DNA of 64,000 bases, from contig JARFIW010001459.1 of NCBI GenBank assembly GCA_036346225.1, forward strand, positions 310,001 through 374,000, given 5' to 3'. Below are positions 24,099 through 33,202 of the stretch, piece by piece; within the stretch, counting starts at the first letter, position 1; every line of letters begins with the position of its first letter. The notes under the pieces are model-generated. The model was not told where the DNA came from. It worked only from the letters and a program-made list of their open reading frames with translations, and made no database searches. Source of the stretch: Platerodrilus igneus (lineage: Eukaryota; Arthropoda; Insecta; Coleoptera; Lycidae). The translations under genes were made by a program, and so were the position numbers.

Positions 24099-24411
24099 AT
24101 GCATGATTTTGCAGGTATGTTATTAATGTATGCTATAATAAATACATATATTATCTTTTTAGATGTAACGACTCCAAAAGTCTAAGCTCGCAATTTAATT
24201 CCCAATATCTGTGCCGGAGTTCAACATGTTGGCGATAGGGCTGATGATCCAGAAATCACACGTCGGGGGTAAGTTTTATGAATCATACATGTAAATAAAA
24301 TTATAACTCCATTATTGTAGATGCGGATCTAGATTCGGGCCCTATACGCCTAATAGAAGACCATATACTTCGTCACGATATTGGGAGACATTAAAAAAAA
24401 AATTATTGTAG
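24099..24411 (+). pseudogene. Proposed three-exon mini-gene (unknown function)
   Basis: No long frame is open here, but three short exons join in frame. Exon 1 is 24099-24114 (MHDFA, ending at GCAG/GTATGT), exon 2 is 24163-24268 (after TTTTTAG, ending at GG/GTAAGT), and exon 3 is 24321-24411 (after ATTGTAG, ending RRPYTSSRYWETLKKKLL and TAG). Both introns have GT-AG ends with good consensus and are 48 and 52 bp, small but normal for insects. The exons total 213 bases, exactly 71 codons with the stop. One in-frame TAA in exon 2 (near 24184) breaks this copy. I do not recognise the protein. The C-terminus is basic and arginine/tyrosine-rich. Confidence 0.5.
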
Positions 24412-25571
24412 AACATAAAAATAGAAGTTTTAATCTAAGACTTTTTATTTCTATATATAATTTATCAAATTTTAGCAATACGTTAATCGGCTTTGTGATA
24501 AGGTCTTAAACAAGTTTATGAGTTGCTTTTTCAAATACTGCTACTTTAAACGACAGGGGAAATAACTGTTATCAAAAACCGTCTTATTTAGATATATGTA
24601 CTATATCTCCTATTTTAAGCAAAATATTTCGGTTTAAACCAATTAAGAAAAAGCTGCGATGCCTTAAACCTCTGCGTATTAAATACCAACAAGCGTTTAA
24701 ATTGTGCTCGAGGCAATGTGTTTGTATTAAGAAATATTGTAAATACCTTTATAATTTTATTTGTTTTTCATTTAGCATTGACATATATTGGCAAAAGCTT
24801 AGATAAATCGGATAACACAAACCCCGTTAAATAAATGCGTTCTAATAAACTAAACGGTACCTTTTGATGGTTTGTAGAAAATTTCTGTTAAAGCACTTTA
24901 ACCGAATCAAAATATTATAAATACACTTTCTAAACTTTTTACTTAAAAGAGTAGCCGCTTTAATATGCGAACATGCTCGTTTGAACATTTGCTTGTTCAT
25001 TATCGACTGTTAGGGAATGCCGTATTTGTTTAAAGCACTAATCAATGCTAATTATTAACCTTCCAGCAATGCATGCATAAGCATAATTACATTCAATAAC
25101 CTTTATGCTCAAGAATTTGTATTTTCCCCGGGTACAATAAATGCAGTGTTGTGTAAGGTTATATCCTATGGTGGACGATGTATCACCCCGTTAAAAGTAT
25201 ACAAAAAAATAAAAGCATAAACATCTTTAATTGAATTTTATACTTTGATCGTTAAACATTTAAAAATATAGGAGTTTTTTTGTTGTTAGACCTTTTCGCT
25301 TAAATTATATGTAAAGAAGAGTTGTATAATTTAAAAACGCGAAAACAATGATTTTGGTTTAATACTAAAAATAATTATTATATTTTCTTAATCTTTATAT
25401 ATGCAACCAAACCTGTCATAAAAGGCATGCACAAAATCATCATTTTATGTTTTATGTTTTTTTTACTTCAAGCATATTCAAAATATTTATTAAACAATTC
25501 TAAAAGTATAAATAGAGATGTTTTACTTCTGTTGACTCATTTAGTTATTGAGTGCGAAAGTGTAGACATCC

Positions 25572-26318
25572 ATGATTGTGCAGTCTGGAGAGGGTTTAAT
25601 CAACAGCGCTATAAACAGGTTACCGTTTGAGTTGCATATCCCAGGTTATCAGTACTGCGGCCCTGGTACAAAGTTGAATGAGCGCATAGCAAGAGGCGAC
25701 CAAGGTATCAACGAATTGGATAAATTGTGTAAAGACCACGACATTGCATACTCCAAGTGCCCCGACGATCTCCCAGCCAGACACCGAGCAGATAAAATTT
25801 TAGAAGAAGAAGCCTGGGGGCGATTTAAGTCTAAGAACGCAAAGTTTTGGGAAAAAGCTGCAGCTTGGTTTGTAACAAACGCTATGAAAGCGAAGAGAAA
25901 AATGGGTATGGGCTTAAAGAAAAAAATAAGTTTCAAAGGTGGATTCTTGAAGAAAATACGATCCGCAATAGACCGAGTTGGCTCCGACAACTTGAAAAAG
26001 CTGCTAGACGTTGGTATTCTAATTGGTAAAAAAATCATAAAGGGTGCTGGTGGGAGACGCAAAATTAAAGTCCCACGTATTATACCTGTTCCACAGAAAG
26101 GAGGTTTCCTACCATTGGTTCCGATATTCGCAGGACTAAGTGCTCTAGGAGCCCTAACAGGTGGTGCTGCAGGGATAGCTAAAGCAGTAAATGATGTCAA
26201 GACAGTCAACGAGCAGCTTAAGGAGAGCGAACGACACAACAGATCTATGGAAGCCATTGCCGTTGGGAAAAAAGGAAATGGAATGTTTCTAAAACCATAC
26301 AAAAAAGCACAGCATTAG
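25572..26318 (+). CDS. PLA2-domain protein (parvovirus VP1-like phospholipase)
   Basis: 248 residues. Near the N-terminus GYQYCGPGTKL matches the Ca-binding loop, and LDKLCKDHDIAY carries the His-Asp catalytic pair of secreted-type phospholipase A2, in the compact form known from parvoviral VP1 and from adintovirus-like proteins. A lysine-rich segment follows, and a Gly/Ala-rich hydrophobic stretch (FAGLSALGALTGGAAGIAKA) lies around residues 185-210. In virions such domains act on host membranes; here that role is inference from the family. The frame is intact from ATG to stop. It is the first clear gene of the + strand cluster, directly before the protease. Confidence 0.9.
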   Translation: MIVQSGEGLINSAINRLPFELHIPGYQYCGPGTKLNERIARGDQGINELDKLCKDHDIAYSKCPDDLPARHRADKILEEEAWGRFKSKNAKFWEKAAAWFVTNAMKAKRKMGMGLKKKISFKGGFLKKIRSAIDRVGSDNLKKLLDVGILIGKKIIKGAGGRRKIKVPRIIPVPQKGGFLPLVPIFAGLSALGALTGGAAGIAKAVNDVKTVNEQLKESERHNRSMEAIAVGKKGNGMFLKPYKKAQH

Positions 26319-26403
26319 TCTTGAAGCCGTACAAACAGGGGCGTGGCATTTGTAAAAAGGTCTCAAAAAACTAAACAAGTTACCTCGAAGAGCTCTCACC
26401 GAT

Positions 26404-26730
26404 GTGGATATAAGGACCTACGCATCAAATATTCCTCATTTTCGAGGCGTTTTTTCTAGAGATCAGTTAAAGAAGATTAAACCGCGTGTCATCGAATCGG
26501 GTGTGATTAACTTGGACACCACAAGAGGGCGGGGTACTCATTGGGTGTGGTACCGAAAACGTAGAAATAGTGTGTTTTACTACGATTCGTTTGGAGACTT
26601 GAGACCACCGGAAGAAGTGAAGAGATATTTTCGAGGCTGTAAAATTTACTACAACAGTGTACCGGAGCAGACTTACAACACTAACAATTGTGGACATTTA
26701 GTGTTAAAGTTTCTTAGTGACAATGACTAA
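26404..26730 (+). CDS. Adenain-like cysteine protease
   Basis: About 108 residues of a Ulp1/adenovirus-protease fold. RGTHWVWY carries the catalytic His, FYYDSFGDL the Asp region, PEQ the oxyanion Gln and NNCGHLVLKFL the catalytic Cys. It would mature capsid proteins. The frame given starts at a GTG. It is open upstream to about 26356 (KKLNKLPRRALTDV reads on), but I see no ATG in that frame, and the preceding bases look like the tail of the PLA2 gene with a shift, so the 5' end may be damaged. The stop overlaps the ATG of the next gene (ATGACTAA). Confidence 0.88.
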   Translation: MDIRTYASNIPHFRGVFSRDQLKKIKPRVIESGVINLDTTRGRGTHWVWYRKRRNSVFYYDSFGDLRPPEEVKRYFRGCKIYYNSVPEQTYNTNNCGHLVLKFLSDND

Positions 26731-27454
26731 AACAGTGACCGTGTTCGGGTATGGTAATGTTATATCGACGGGATCCATTTACCCGCCAATTAAATTGAAA
26801 CAGGACGGCGAATATGCTTTGGGTCTAGTGGGCTTGTATACTTGTAACACTGTGCAAAACATACATTCAGGAAACAACATATTATACTTTAACGATCCAG
26901 AGCATCGCAGAATAACCATTGAACCTGGATCATACGAATTAGAAGAAATAAATGCATATATACAGGATGTTTTCAAAAAATGGTTTAGTCAGAAGCCAGA
27001 CATCAACGAGAACATTGAAAAATATTTTAAACTGAGCGCAAACAATAACACATGAAAGTGTTCTATACGAAGCAGTATACCGATTGATTTTAGGGTAAAC
27101 CGTAAAAACAATATTGGAAGCATCTTGGGGTTTACCAATCGCAGATTGGCCGCAGATGTGCATATTGCTAATCAGCAAGTGAACATAATATCGGTCTCAA
27201 ACATTTTTGTGGAAACCAATATCACTGCAGGATCTTTCAGAAACAATTTTCTTACCCATAGCATATTCGAATTCAGTCTGTCTGTGCCACCTGGCTATAA
27301 TCTGGAAAAGGAGCCTAACCACGTCATATATTATGCACTGAGCGTGACAGAAATTGATAATATTACAATCAGATTAGTCGATCATTTGGGCGAATTGGTA
27401 AACTTTTCACCGGAAACATACACCTGTGTGAGACTGGAAATAAAAAGTAGTTAA
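26723..27454 (+). pseudogene. Penton-like minor capsid protein (frameshifted)
   Basis: Two consecutive frames make one gene. 26723-27055 begins MTKTVTVFGYG and includes GSYELEEINAYI. 27125-27454 begins GFTNRRLAADVHI and ends with ETYTCVRLEIK. The second half resembles the penton-type single jelly-roll proteins of Polintons and adintoviruses (VETNITAGSFRNN and VPPGYN are typical blocks). A TGA at 27053 and a frame change between 27055 and 27125 break it. It sits between protease and major capsid, as expected for a morphogenesis cluster. Confidence 0.72.
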
Positions 27455-27455
27455 A

Positions 27456-27927
27456 ATGCCTATCGATTTTGTATATAAAACACGCTGCAACACTCCTAGA
27501 CGATCAGAAGTGAATACGACATCAAAGCGTCAAGTTGTTGAGAGACTTACATTACATGTGATTTTCCAATGCTCCACCCGAAGGTACTACATTGGCCAGG
27601 AAGCGAGTTTTTTTTTACCTGGAAAATTTGGAATTTTGCCGAATCCTTGCTGTTCCAAGCAAGGTAGGGATTTTTAACGTGCGTGACAACACTCACACAC
27701 GGGACCTCCATTTTACCTCTCATCCGAACGAGGGTGTATTTTTGCGAAAAATGCTCGCCTAAAATTTTTCAAGCGGACCGTGTCGGGATTCGAACCCGGG
27801 ACCTTGGGCGTAGTAGTCACACACATACCACTACGCCACGGAGCCGCCTGAGAGACTTACAGCAGAAGAAATACATTTCTTAAAATCCTTAGGATTAAAA
27901 GTTATAAATGATGGGCGGAAGAAGTAA
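27456..27927 (+). pseudogene. Small Polinton gene split by a SINE
   Basis: The frame starts MPIDFVYKTRCNTPRRSEV at 27456, only one base after the penton stop. It is cut at 27551 by the SINE (27552-27848 plus duplicated target) and would resume at 27862, ending at the TAA at 27925-27927. Without the insertion it is 54 codons with the stop, and the phase is preserved exactly. The function is unknown; it is a short, basic protein. The stop overlaps the first ATG of the capsid gene. Confidence 0.65.
27552..27848 (-). mobile_element. tRNA-derived SINE, copy 2, inside the Polinton
   Basis: Nearly identical to 10966-11263. The - strand begins with the same tRNA-like head (A-box TGGCGTAGTGG, B-box GGTTCGAATCC). 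It is flanked by perfect 13-bp duplications TGAGAGACTTACA (27539-27551 and 27849-27861). The insertion is younger than the Polinton insertion and interrupts a small gene. Confidence 0.92.
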
Positions 27928-29217
27928 ACGCTGCTTAGATCTCCACGGTGATGAAAACGTTAAACTTGAAAGACTTAAATATGAGGACGTACCCAAATTG
28001 GATGTGTTTGGAAGTTATAAATTAGACGAAACTATAATAAAAGAAGATTATTATACATATCTACCCTTTACATTGAACGCAGAAAACAACGATCGAATTT
28101 CGATTGAAATTCAGAGCAGTGATAACATCACATATCCCGATGAAAGTTTCATATTTATAAGGGGTAGCTATAAACCTATGGAAGCACTAAGAGAAGCGTC
28201 AACAACTGTAGACCCGATTAGAGCAGCGGAGCCAGACCCTAAAGCTTACGAATTTACTAGAAATACACCATATTTTCTGTTTGAAGAAATTCAATACAAA
28301 TTGGGTAATAATCAAATAATAGATGTCTGTCGAATCCCTGGAATTACTCGAACCGTTAAAGAACTTGTATCCATGGAAGAATCAGAAACAAAATCTATTA
28401 CACATACCGGGTGGAAGCCTGATACCATATTCCAAGATGGGCGGTTTAGTTGTGCTATACCGCTAAAAACCATTTTTGGGTTTTTTGAAGATTACAAGAA
28501 AACTATCGTCAACATGCCTCAAGAGCTGATTTTAATCAGATCCAAGTCGGACGTAAATTGCTACAAGTCGATTGGAAATACGGTAACGTTCAAAATACAA
28601 CGTATTTCATGGGAGGTTCCGCATATAACATTAAGTGACTTCGCCAAGGCTTCGCTGCTTTCGGAAATGCAAAATCAATCATCTATAATGGCCGCATTCA
28701 GAAAATGGGAACTACACAATCAAAGTCACAAGTATGGAGAATTAAAGTATCGAACGAAACAGAGAAGGCTCGATGGATATTACTGGCATTGCAAAATGGG
28801 AAGTACGACAGGAAAGAAGAAAATGCTACGAGCTTTACGAATGCCAATATAACCAATGTCAAAGTGTTTTTAAACTCTCAGATGTTCCCTCAAGGTCGAT
28901 TAAATTTGGACTTCGAGCAGAATGACTACTTGCCAGCGTACTTGTCTTATGCATCTTTTATGGAAAAATACTACCCGAACAAATCGTCAAATAAATGTTT
29001 AATGGACTATGGCAAGTTTAAGGACTCACCCGTCTTTGTAATCGACTGTCGTCATCAATTTGAAAGCATCAATGATGCAACGGTTGATGTAAGAATGGAA
29101 TTAGAAGCTTCAAGAAATTTTGAACCGTTGATGAAGGCTTATGCTTTAATTATACATGACTCTATGTTTGAATATAATCCGTTTACGGAAATTGTTAATA
29201 GATTTATTCACAATTAA
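27908..29217 (+). pseudogene. Major capsid protein, hexon-like (frameshifted)
   Basis: Frames 27908-28852 and 28705-29217 form one gene of about 430 codons. The first half, from VFGSYKLDETIIKEDYY, includes a repeated beta-rich pattern (YTYLPFTLNAENNDRISI, SFIFIRGSYKP). The second ends with VFVIDCRHQFESINDATVDV and MKAYALIIHDSMFEY. Position, length and strand content fit the double jelly-roll capsid of Polinton/adintovirus elements, though no single catalytic motif can prove it. A one-base shift around 28700-28735 breaks this copy. A polyadenylation signal follows 20 bases after the stop. Confidence 0.72.
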
Positions 29218-29238
29218 ATATTTTGTATATATTTTTTT

Positions 29239-29258
29239 AATAAAATTGTATAAAAGCG
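29239..29258 (+). promoter_or_regulatory. Polyadenylation signal, then a possible TATA box
   Basis: AATAAA at 29239 lies just after the capsid stop (29217), and GTATAAAAGC at about 29248-29257 could serve as a TATA box for the downstream genes. The closeness suggests the capsid transcript ends here and a new transcript begins. Confidence 0.4.
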
Positions 29259-29362
29259 ATGAATTAATTTGTTACAACTAGTTTACTTTTATCTGTCGAA
29301 TGGTGTGCATCTCCCACTCTGTAAATAAGTTCTAGTTATTTTAGAGCGAATTTACCACATCA

Positions 29363-29510
29363 GAATAGGGCGAAATTGCCCCATAGGGTGAAATTGCCCC
29401 ATAGAGTGAAATTACCCCATAGAGTGAAATTGCCCCATAGGGTGAAATTGCCCTATAGAGTGAAATTGCCCCATAGGGTGAAATTGCCCCATAGAGTGAA
29501 ATTGACCCTG
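29363..29510 (+). repeat. 18-bp minisatellite before the HTH/ATPase genes
   Basis: Seven full and one partial unit of TGCCCCATAGGGTGAAAT, with G/A variation at one position alternating GGG and GAG. As 18 is a multiple of three, it reads as a hexapeptide repeat (PHRVKL) in the frame of the following gene, but the natural ATG at 29527 lies downstream, so it is probably leader sequence. Confidence 0.9.
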
Positions 29511-29526
29511 CCAGTATTGGTTAGCA

Positions 29527-29700
29527 TGGTTCGCAATTACGTAAGAAGACGAAATAGTGGATACAGTAAAGAAGCGTTAGAAAAAGCTATAGAAGAAGTT
29601 CGACTGGGTAAATCAGCTATTTACTCCATCAGCAGAAAATATAATATACCGAAAGAGACGTTAAGCTATCACCGCAAACAACAACAAAAGCAGGTGCACA
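29527..29700 (+). CDS. Pipsqueak-type helix-turn-helix segment
   Basis: From the ATG at 29527 the frame reads MVRNYVRRRNSGYSKEALEK, then a helix-turn-helix (ALEKAIEEVRLGKSAIYSIS, then RKYNIPKETLSYHRK), the psq-type DNA-binding fold found in many transposases. The same frame runs on without meaning to 29870, while the packaging ATPase begins in another frame near 29690-29744. Either this is a separate small DNA-binding protein, or it is the N-terminal domain of the ATPase, cut off by a frameshift near 29700. It may recognise element ends or a packaging signal (inference). Confidence 0.6.
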
Positions 29701-29743
29701 CTCGAAGCAATATGACGACTGCGAAACAAAAATTCCAATACCT

Positions 29744-30420
29744 GTGCAGAATTATGATAACTATGCTATTGCTAGTGCAAAAGAGGATGGTAAACATGGT
29801 CCTTTGCTCCCATCTAACATACGAGCTGTATTCGCGGGACCATCGAGTTGTGGAAAAACAAACGCTTTAACATCTCTGATCTTGCACAAGAACGGTCTTA
29901 TATTCCAAAATGTCCATGTATTTTCGAAAAGTTTGTATCAACCGAAATACGAATTGTTAAGAAATGTATTTGAGCCTCTTAAAGACGTAATTGGTTACCA
30001 TGAGTTTGAAAATTACGACGATTTGATTGAACCCGGAGATACCAAAGAAGATTCAATTATGGTTTTCGATGATATACCTGCAAACGAGCAAAGCAAAATC
30101 ACACAATTTTTCTCGAGACATAAAGCAATAGATTCATTCTACCTATGTCAAACTTACGCTAGCACCTTAAAACATAGACTCAGAGATAACGCCAATGTAA
30201 TCGCATTATGGAAACAGGAGACACAAACCTTCGCCATATCTTTCTTGATCATATAAGCGGTGACATGACATATCCAAAATTTAAAGAGATGTGTTTACAG
30301 TGTTGGGGTGACTCAAAACATAATTTTATAACTGTTGTGAAAGATTTTGATTTGGATAAGGGTCGGTATCGGAAGAATTTCGACGAGTATATAAATATAA
30401 AAGAAGCTGCTAATGGTTAG
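29744..30420 (+). pseudogene. DNA-packaging ATPase (FtsK/HerA type), frameshifted
   Basis: The frame 29744-30256 has a Walker A motif, FAGPSSCGKTN, near residues 27-37 and a Walker B-like DSIMVFDDI near residue 105, followed by FFSRHKAIDSFYLCQTYA, typical of A32-like genome-packaging ATPases in Polintons and large DNA viruses. The C-terminus continues in a second frame (30208-30420, LRHIFLDHISGDMTYPKFKE), so one base is lost or gained around 30215. The frame extends a little upstream (YDDCETKIPIPVQNYDNYA). It would pump element DNA into capsids. Confidence 0.82.
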
Positions 30421-30495
30421 TCCCAGTCCAAAGTTTCATGATGACGGACGTTAACAATTTTATTGCAAATAAACGTAAGCTTCATTTTATGCAGG

Positions 30496-31221
30496 ATGTC
30501 GTACGAAAAAAGGTTGGTGGCGTACAAAAAGGGTGACACTACAACCCAACAAAAATTCAAAGAAGCTCATAAACAATTGATCGATCCCTTGCAAGTAACC
30601 GCTTCCCAGTTGCAAGCAATCGCCGAAAAAATTCCCACACCTACAACAAGAGTTAAAGTCGAAAACATGGAAGTACCTATAAAAAAAATTAAGCAACTCG
30701 TTCCAGAAGAACCGTTCCATCTTTACTATGCGGATGTGTTAGCTAGAGGTGAAGACGAAAATATCGACAAATCAATTTATGGAGTAAAGTATAATACCGA
30801 AACCGATTCATGGAGTTTGTGGAAAAGTGTATTGGAAATTAACCCGGAAACTAGCGATATAACATTAAATAATGTGATATACCCGGGTACGAGGGGTTTA
30901 TACAATCTGTTGGTTTATAAAGACATCAGCCCCGAGGAAGGCGATTTCAATTTGCATGAAGATTTACCGAATTACTTGGAAATGATCAAATTGGCGTCGA
31001 TTTTGAGAAGAAAGTTTAACCCATTTGCATCGCATGATTTAAGCGGATTTCCAACAAATAACAAAAAGTTTAGCAAATATGTGCATAAATATCTCACCGA
31101 ATTTCGGATGAATCCCGAAAGAAAACAGCCAAAGAGAAGAAAACAGTCTAAGGGAACGGGCGTAGGCTTTTCTAATCAAGCTCGTGAATCAAGCCTTTTC
31201 ATACTGTCTAAAAAGTTCTGA
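30496..31221 (+). CDS. Conserved Polinton-associated protein, DUF8207-like
   Basis: I chose ATG 30496 (MSYEKRLVAYKKGD). An earlier in-frame ATG at 30463 would add 11 residues. About 240 residues: a charged, probably helical N-terminus, then YGVKYNTETDSWSLWKS and VIYPGTRGLYNLL around residues 105-145, resembling the conserved core of insect 'DUF8207' proteins often found near Polinton genes, and a basic tail (RKQPKRRKQSKGTG) before the stop. The frame is intact. The function is unknown; the basic tail suggests DNA binding or a core protein (inference). The next frame overlaps its last 38 bases. Confidence 0.65.
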   Translation: MSYEKRLVAYKKGDTTTQQKFKEAHKQLIDPLQVTASQLQAIAEKIPTPTTRVKVENMEVPIKKIKQLVPEEPFHLYYADVLARGEDENIDKSIYGVKYNTETDSWSLWKSVLEINPETSDITLNNVIYPGTRGLYNLLVYKDISPEEGDFNLHEDLPNYLEMIKLASILRRKFNPFASHDLSGFPTNNKKFSKYVHKYLTEFRMNPERKQPKRRKQSKGTGVGFSNQARESSLFILSKKF

Positions 31222-31567
31222 TGATATACAGCGTAAAGATAAAGCCTTCAATGCGAGAAACCAGCGTATCACAATGATTGCTCAACCAGTTGAACCATCT
31301 GATGCAGTTGATAAACAATATGTAAATGAGAAATTGGATAAGCTTGTATCTGACTTTAAAACGTTTATACAGTTTTTTATTAATTTGACTGCAACTTCTG
31401 AAACAAACGGGAAGGAGCTCGGTCTCGCAATATCATCGATTTACGAGGCGCCACCAGTAGCTATAAAAAACAAATACTACAAACCAAAGCTTCAGTTTAT
31501 GTCAAAGGTGCAATTGGATAAAGATAATCCTATTAGTTTAGCAACAGTGTTAAGCAAAAATGAGTAA
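31184..31567 (+). CDS. Small protein with a fibre-like motif
   Basis: 127 codons, overlapping the previous gene's end. The stretch PVEPSDAVDKQYVNEKLDKL resembles the 'DAV-K-YVD' motif that precedes trimeric segments in viral and phage fibres, followed by a region of possible coiled coil and a hydrophobic patch (FIQFFINLT). A role as spike or attachment protein is a guess from this motif alone. The frame is intact and reaches into the ATG of the integrase (ATGAGTAAAG at 31561). An alternative reading is the C-terminal part of the preceding gene after a frameshift. Confidence 0.5.
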   Translation: MNQAFSYCLKSSDDIQRKDKAFNARNQRITMIAQPVEPSDAVDKQYVNEKLDKLVSDFKTFIQFFINLTATSETNGKELGLAISSIYEAPPVAIKNKYYKPKLQFMSKVQLDKDNPISLATVLSKNE

Positions 31568-32489
31568 AGAAATCATCGTTAAGGAATTATTTAAACCTGC
31601 AAGAAAAAATTTTCAGCGTCGTCGTACAAATCTGAAACATGTGAAACGTGATCTTATCCAATCGACTTGTGCGAAATGCAGCCTTACTCTCGTGTAAACA
31701 ATGGGTACAGATATATTATAATAGCAGTGGACTGTTTCACAAAATATGCTTTAGCAGAACCTTTAAAAAATAAAACTGGATCAGAAGTTACAAATGCTGT
31801 GAAAAAAATATTGGACAAAATGTTGCAAGGAGAAAATAACGTAAAAATTAATCTACAAACGGATTTTGGGAAAGAGTACTACAACCGCTGGTTTAAAAAT
31901 CTTATGCAAAAATATAAGATAAACCATTACTCTACGTATTCCGCAATCAAGGCTAGTATGTTTGAGCGGTTAATCAGAACAATCAAAAACAAATTGTACA
32001 GAAGAGTTTTACTTGCAAGGTAGTCATAAATGGGTGAATATTTTACCTAAGTTTATGGAAGAATACAATAATACACCACATCGGGCTATTAACATGACAC
32101 CTATGGAGGCAGAAGAACATCCGGAAAGAATAAAACTTTACACCGTTAACAGTGCTTCTAGAAGTCGCAAGAAGTTGTATAAGGTTGGGGAAATTGTGGG
32201 TATATCAAAATATAAAGCAGTATTCGATCGAGGATTTTATCCAAACTGGAGTACAGAACTATTCAAAATTGTTAAAGTGCAACAAACGAGACCGATAACC
32301 TATCTGCTACAAGATTTGGAAAGTCGGCCAATTCTAGGTGCTTTCTACGGTGATGAAATTCAGCTCACAGTAGCACCCGACGCGTACTTAGTAGAAAAAG
32401 TTTTATGGAAACGGAAGCACGGGAGTGAGCTATTAGTGTCGTGGTTGGGGGATGGTAAAAGTTGGATTAAGAAAACAGACCTGCATTAG
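31561..32489 (+). pseudogene. Retroviral-type integrase of the Polinton (two frameshifts)
   Basis: Three consecutive frames form one gene: 31561-31698 (SKEIIVKELFKPARKNF), 31667-32023 and 32013-32489. The rve core reads IIIAVDCFTKYA with the first Asp, LQTDFGKEYYN with the second, and SMFERLIRTIKNKLY with the Glu, then EYNNTPHRAINMTPMEA. The end (YLVEKVLWKRKHGSELLVSW) resembles a chromodomain, which in other integrases guides target choice. It would insert the element by acting on its AG...CT ends and making the 6-bp duplication. Frameshifts near 31660 and 32015 inactivate it. Confidence 0.88.
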
Positions 32490-32614
32490 TATCAACCAAA
32501 GTTCTAGATATTTACCTAGTTGAAAAAATCATTAAAGGAGGGGGTAAAGACCCCTAGCCGGATAGATAGATTTGCTTTGAAACCCATTCCCATTTATGAT
32601 TTGACGCAGGAAGC

Positions 32615-33103
32615 ATGTGTTTCATAATCGATTTACAAGGATATCAATACAAAACTAGTGATTTCTATTGCAAGGAGATTGCCATTTTGGATGTAGCGAA
32701 TAATGTAATATGGCATGAGATACTGGACATGGTTGTGGGGTATAACACCCTAAGTGATAATTTCAAAAAGCAAGTTCGGTGGTTAAAGGAAAGAATCCAT
32801 GGTCTATGCTGGCATGAGCAGTCTACGAGTGGATATACAAATGTTGGTGATTTGCTGAAAAAAGTCATACCTCCCGATGCGACTGTCTATGTTAAAGGTG
32901 AACAGAAGAAGCAGTTACTATCAAAATATTTATCAAACAACATTTTAAACATGGAAAGTGTATTCTCACTTCCAAGACTCAAAGAATTAAGAAAATTTGG
33001 CGATGAATACAACCACTGTCTAAACCATTGTTTAAATAATTTAAATTGCTCGAAGAAAAATGTTTTGCTATTGAAACCTTTTGTTAAGGTATTTAATTTT
33101 TAA
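32615..33103 (+). CDS. Orphan end gene, possible nuclease-like fold
   Basis: An intact frame of 162 codons and the last gene before the right inverted repeat. It starts MCFIIDLQGYQYKTSDFYCK and continues KEIAILD, a pattern like the first strands of RNase H-fold exonucleases (I-D-x-x), but the usual second acidic residue after the Asp is missing, so activity is unproven. VKGEQKKQLLSKYL follows around residue 97. The end has a His/Cys cluster, YNHCLNHCLNNLNC, that could bind zinc. I recall similar proteins of unknown function in insect genomes but cannot name a family. AATAAA overlaps its stop. Confidence 0.6.
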   Translation: MCFIIDLQGYQYKTSDFYCKEIAILDVANNVIWHEILDMVVGYNTLSDNFKKQVRWLKERIHGLCWHEQSTSGYTNVGDLLKKVIPPDATVYVKGEQKKQLLSKYLSNNILNMESVFSLPRLKELRKFGDEYNHCLNHCLNNLNCSKKNVLLLKPFVKVFNF

Positions 33104-33107
33104 TAAA
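33102..33107 (+). terminator. Polyadenylation signal after the last Polinton gene
   Basis: AATAAA immediately at the stop codon of the orphan end gene, followed by a TTTGTGG and T-rich region. It probably ends the transcript just before the right inverted repeat. Confidence 0.5.
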
Positions 33108-33202
33108 ATATTTGTGGAAATTGTTTTTATTATCTTAGCTTAAGACTATTTAAATTTTAAAAAATATATATGTAAAACAGTTCATTACTTAGTTTAAATT
33201 TT

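Larger units (their letters stand above)
23047..25571. other. Polinton left interior, mostly non-coding
   Basis: AT-rich sequence where a polB gene would fit if the element had one. Both strands show many stops. A solitary iteron-like piece (TTTTCTTCAACTAAGC) is at 23705-23725, and a short three-exon gene is proposed at 24099-24411. A 66-codon frame at 25427-25630 starts with a hydrophobic, signal-peptide-like segment (MHKIIILCFMFFLLQAYS), but it overlaps the PLA2 start in another frame and may be chance. Confidence 0.5.

Noticed and set aside
23047..25400. A decayed polB gene in the Polinton left interior
   Set aside because: I looked for polymerase B blocks in all frames by eye and saw none. 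A profile search would be needed to exclude a very decayed copy.
25649..26302. Long - strand frame opposite the PLA2 gene
   Set aside because: Antisense shadow. The + strand has clear PLA2 motifs.
29363..29510. Repeat protein PHRVKL as the N-terminus of a gene
   Set aside because: The reading is a by-product of an 18-bp minisatellite. The natural start with a recognisable domain is the ATG at 29527.
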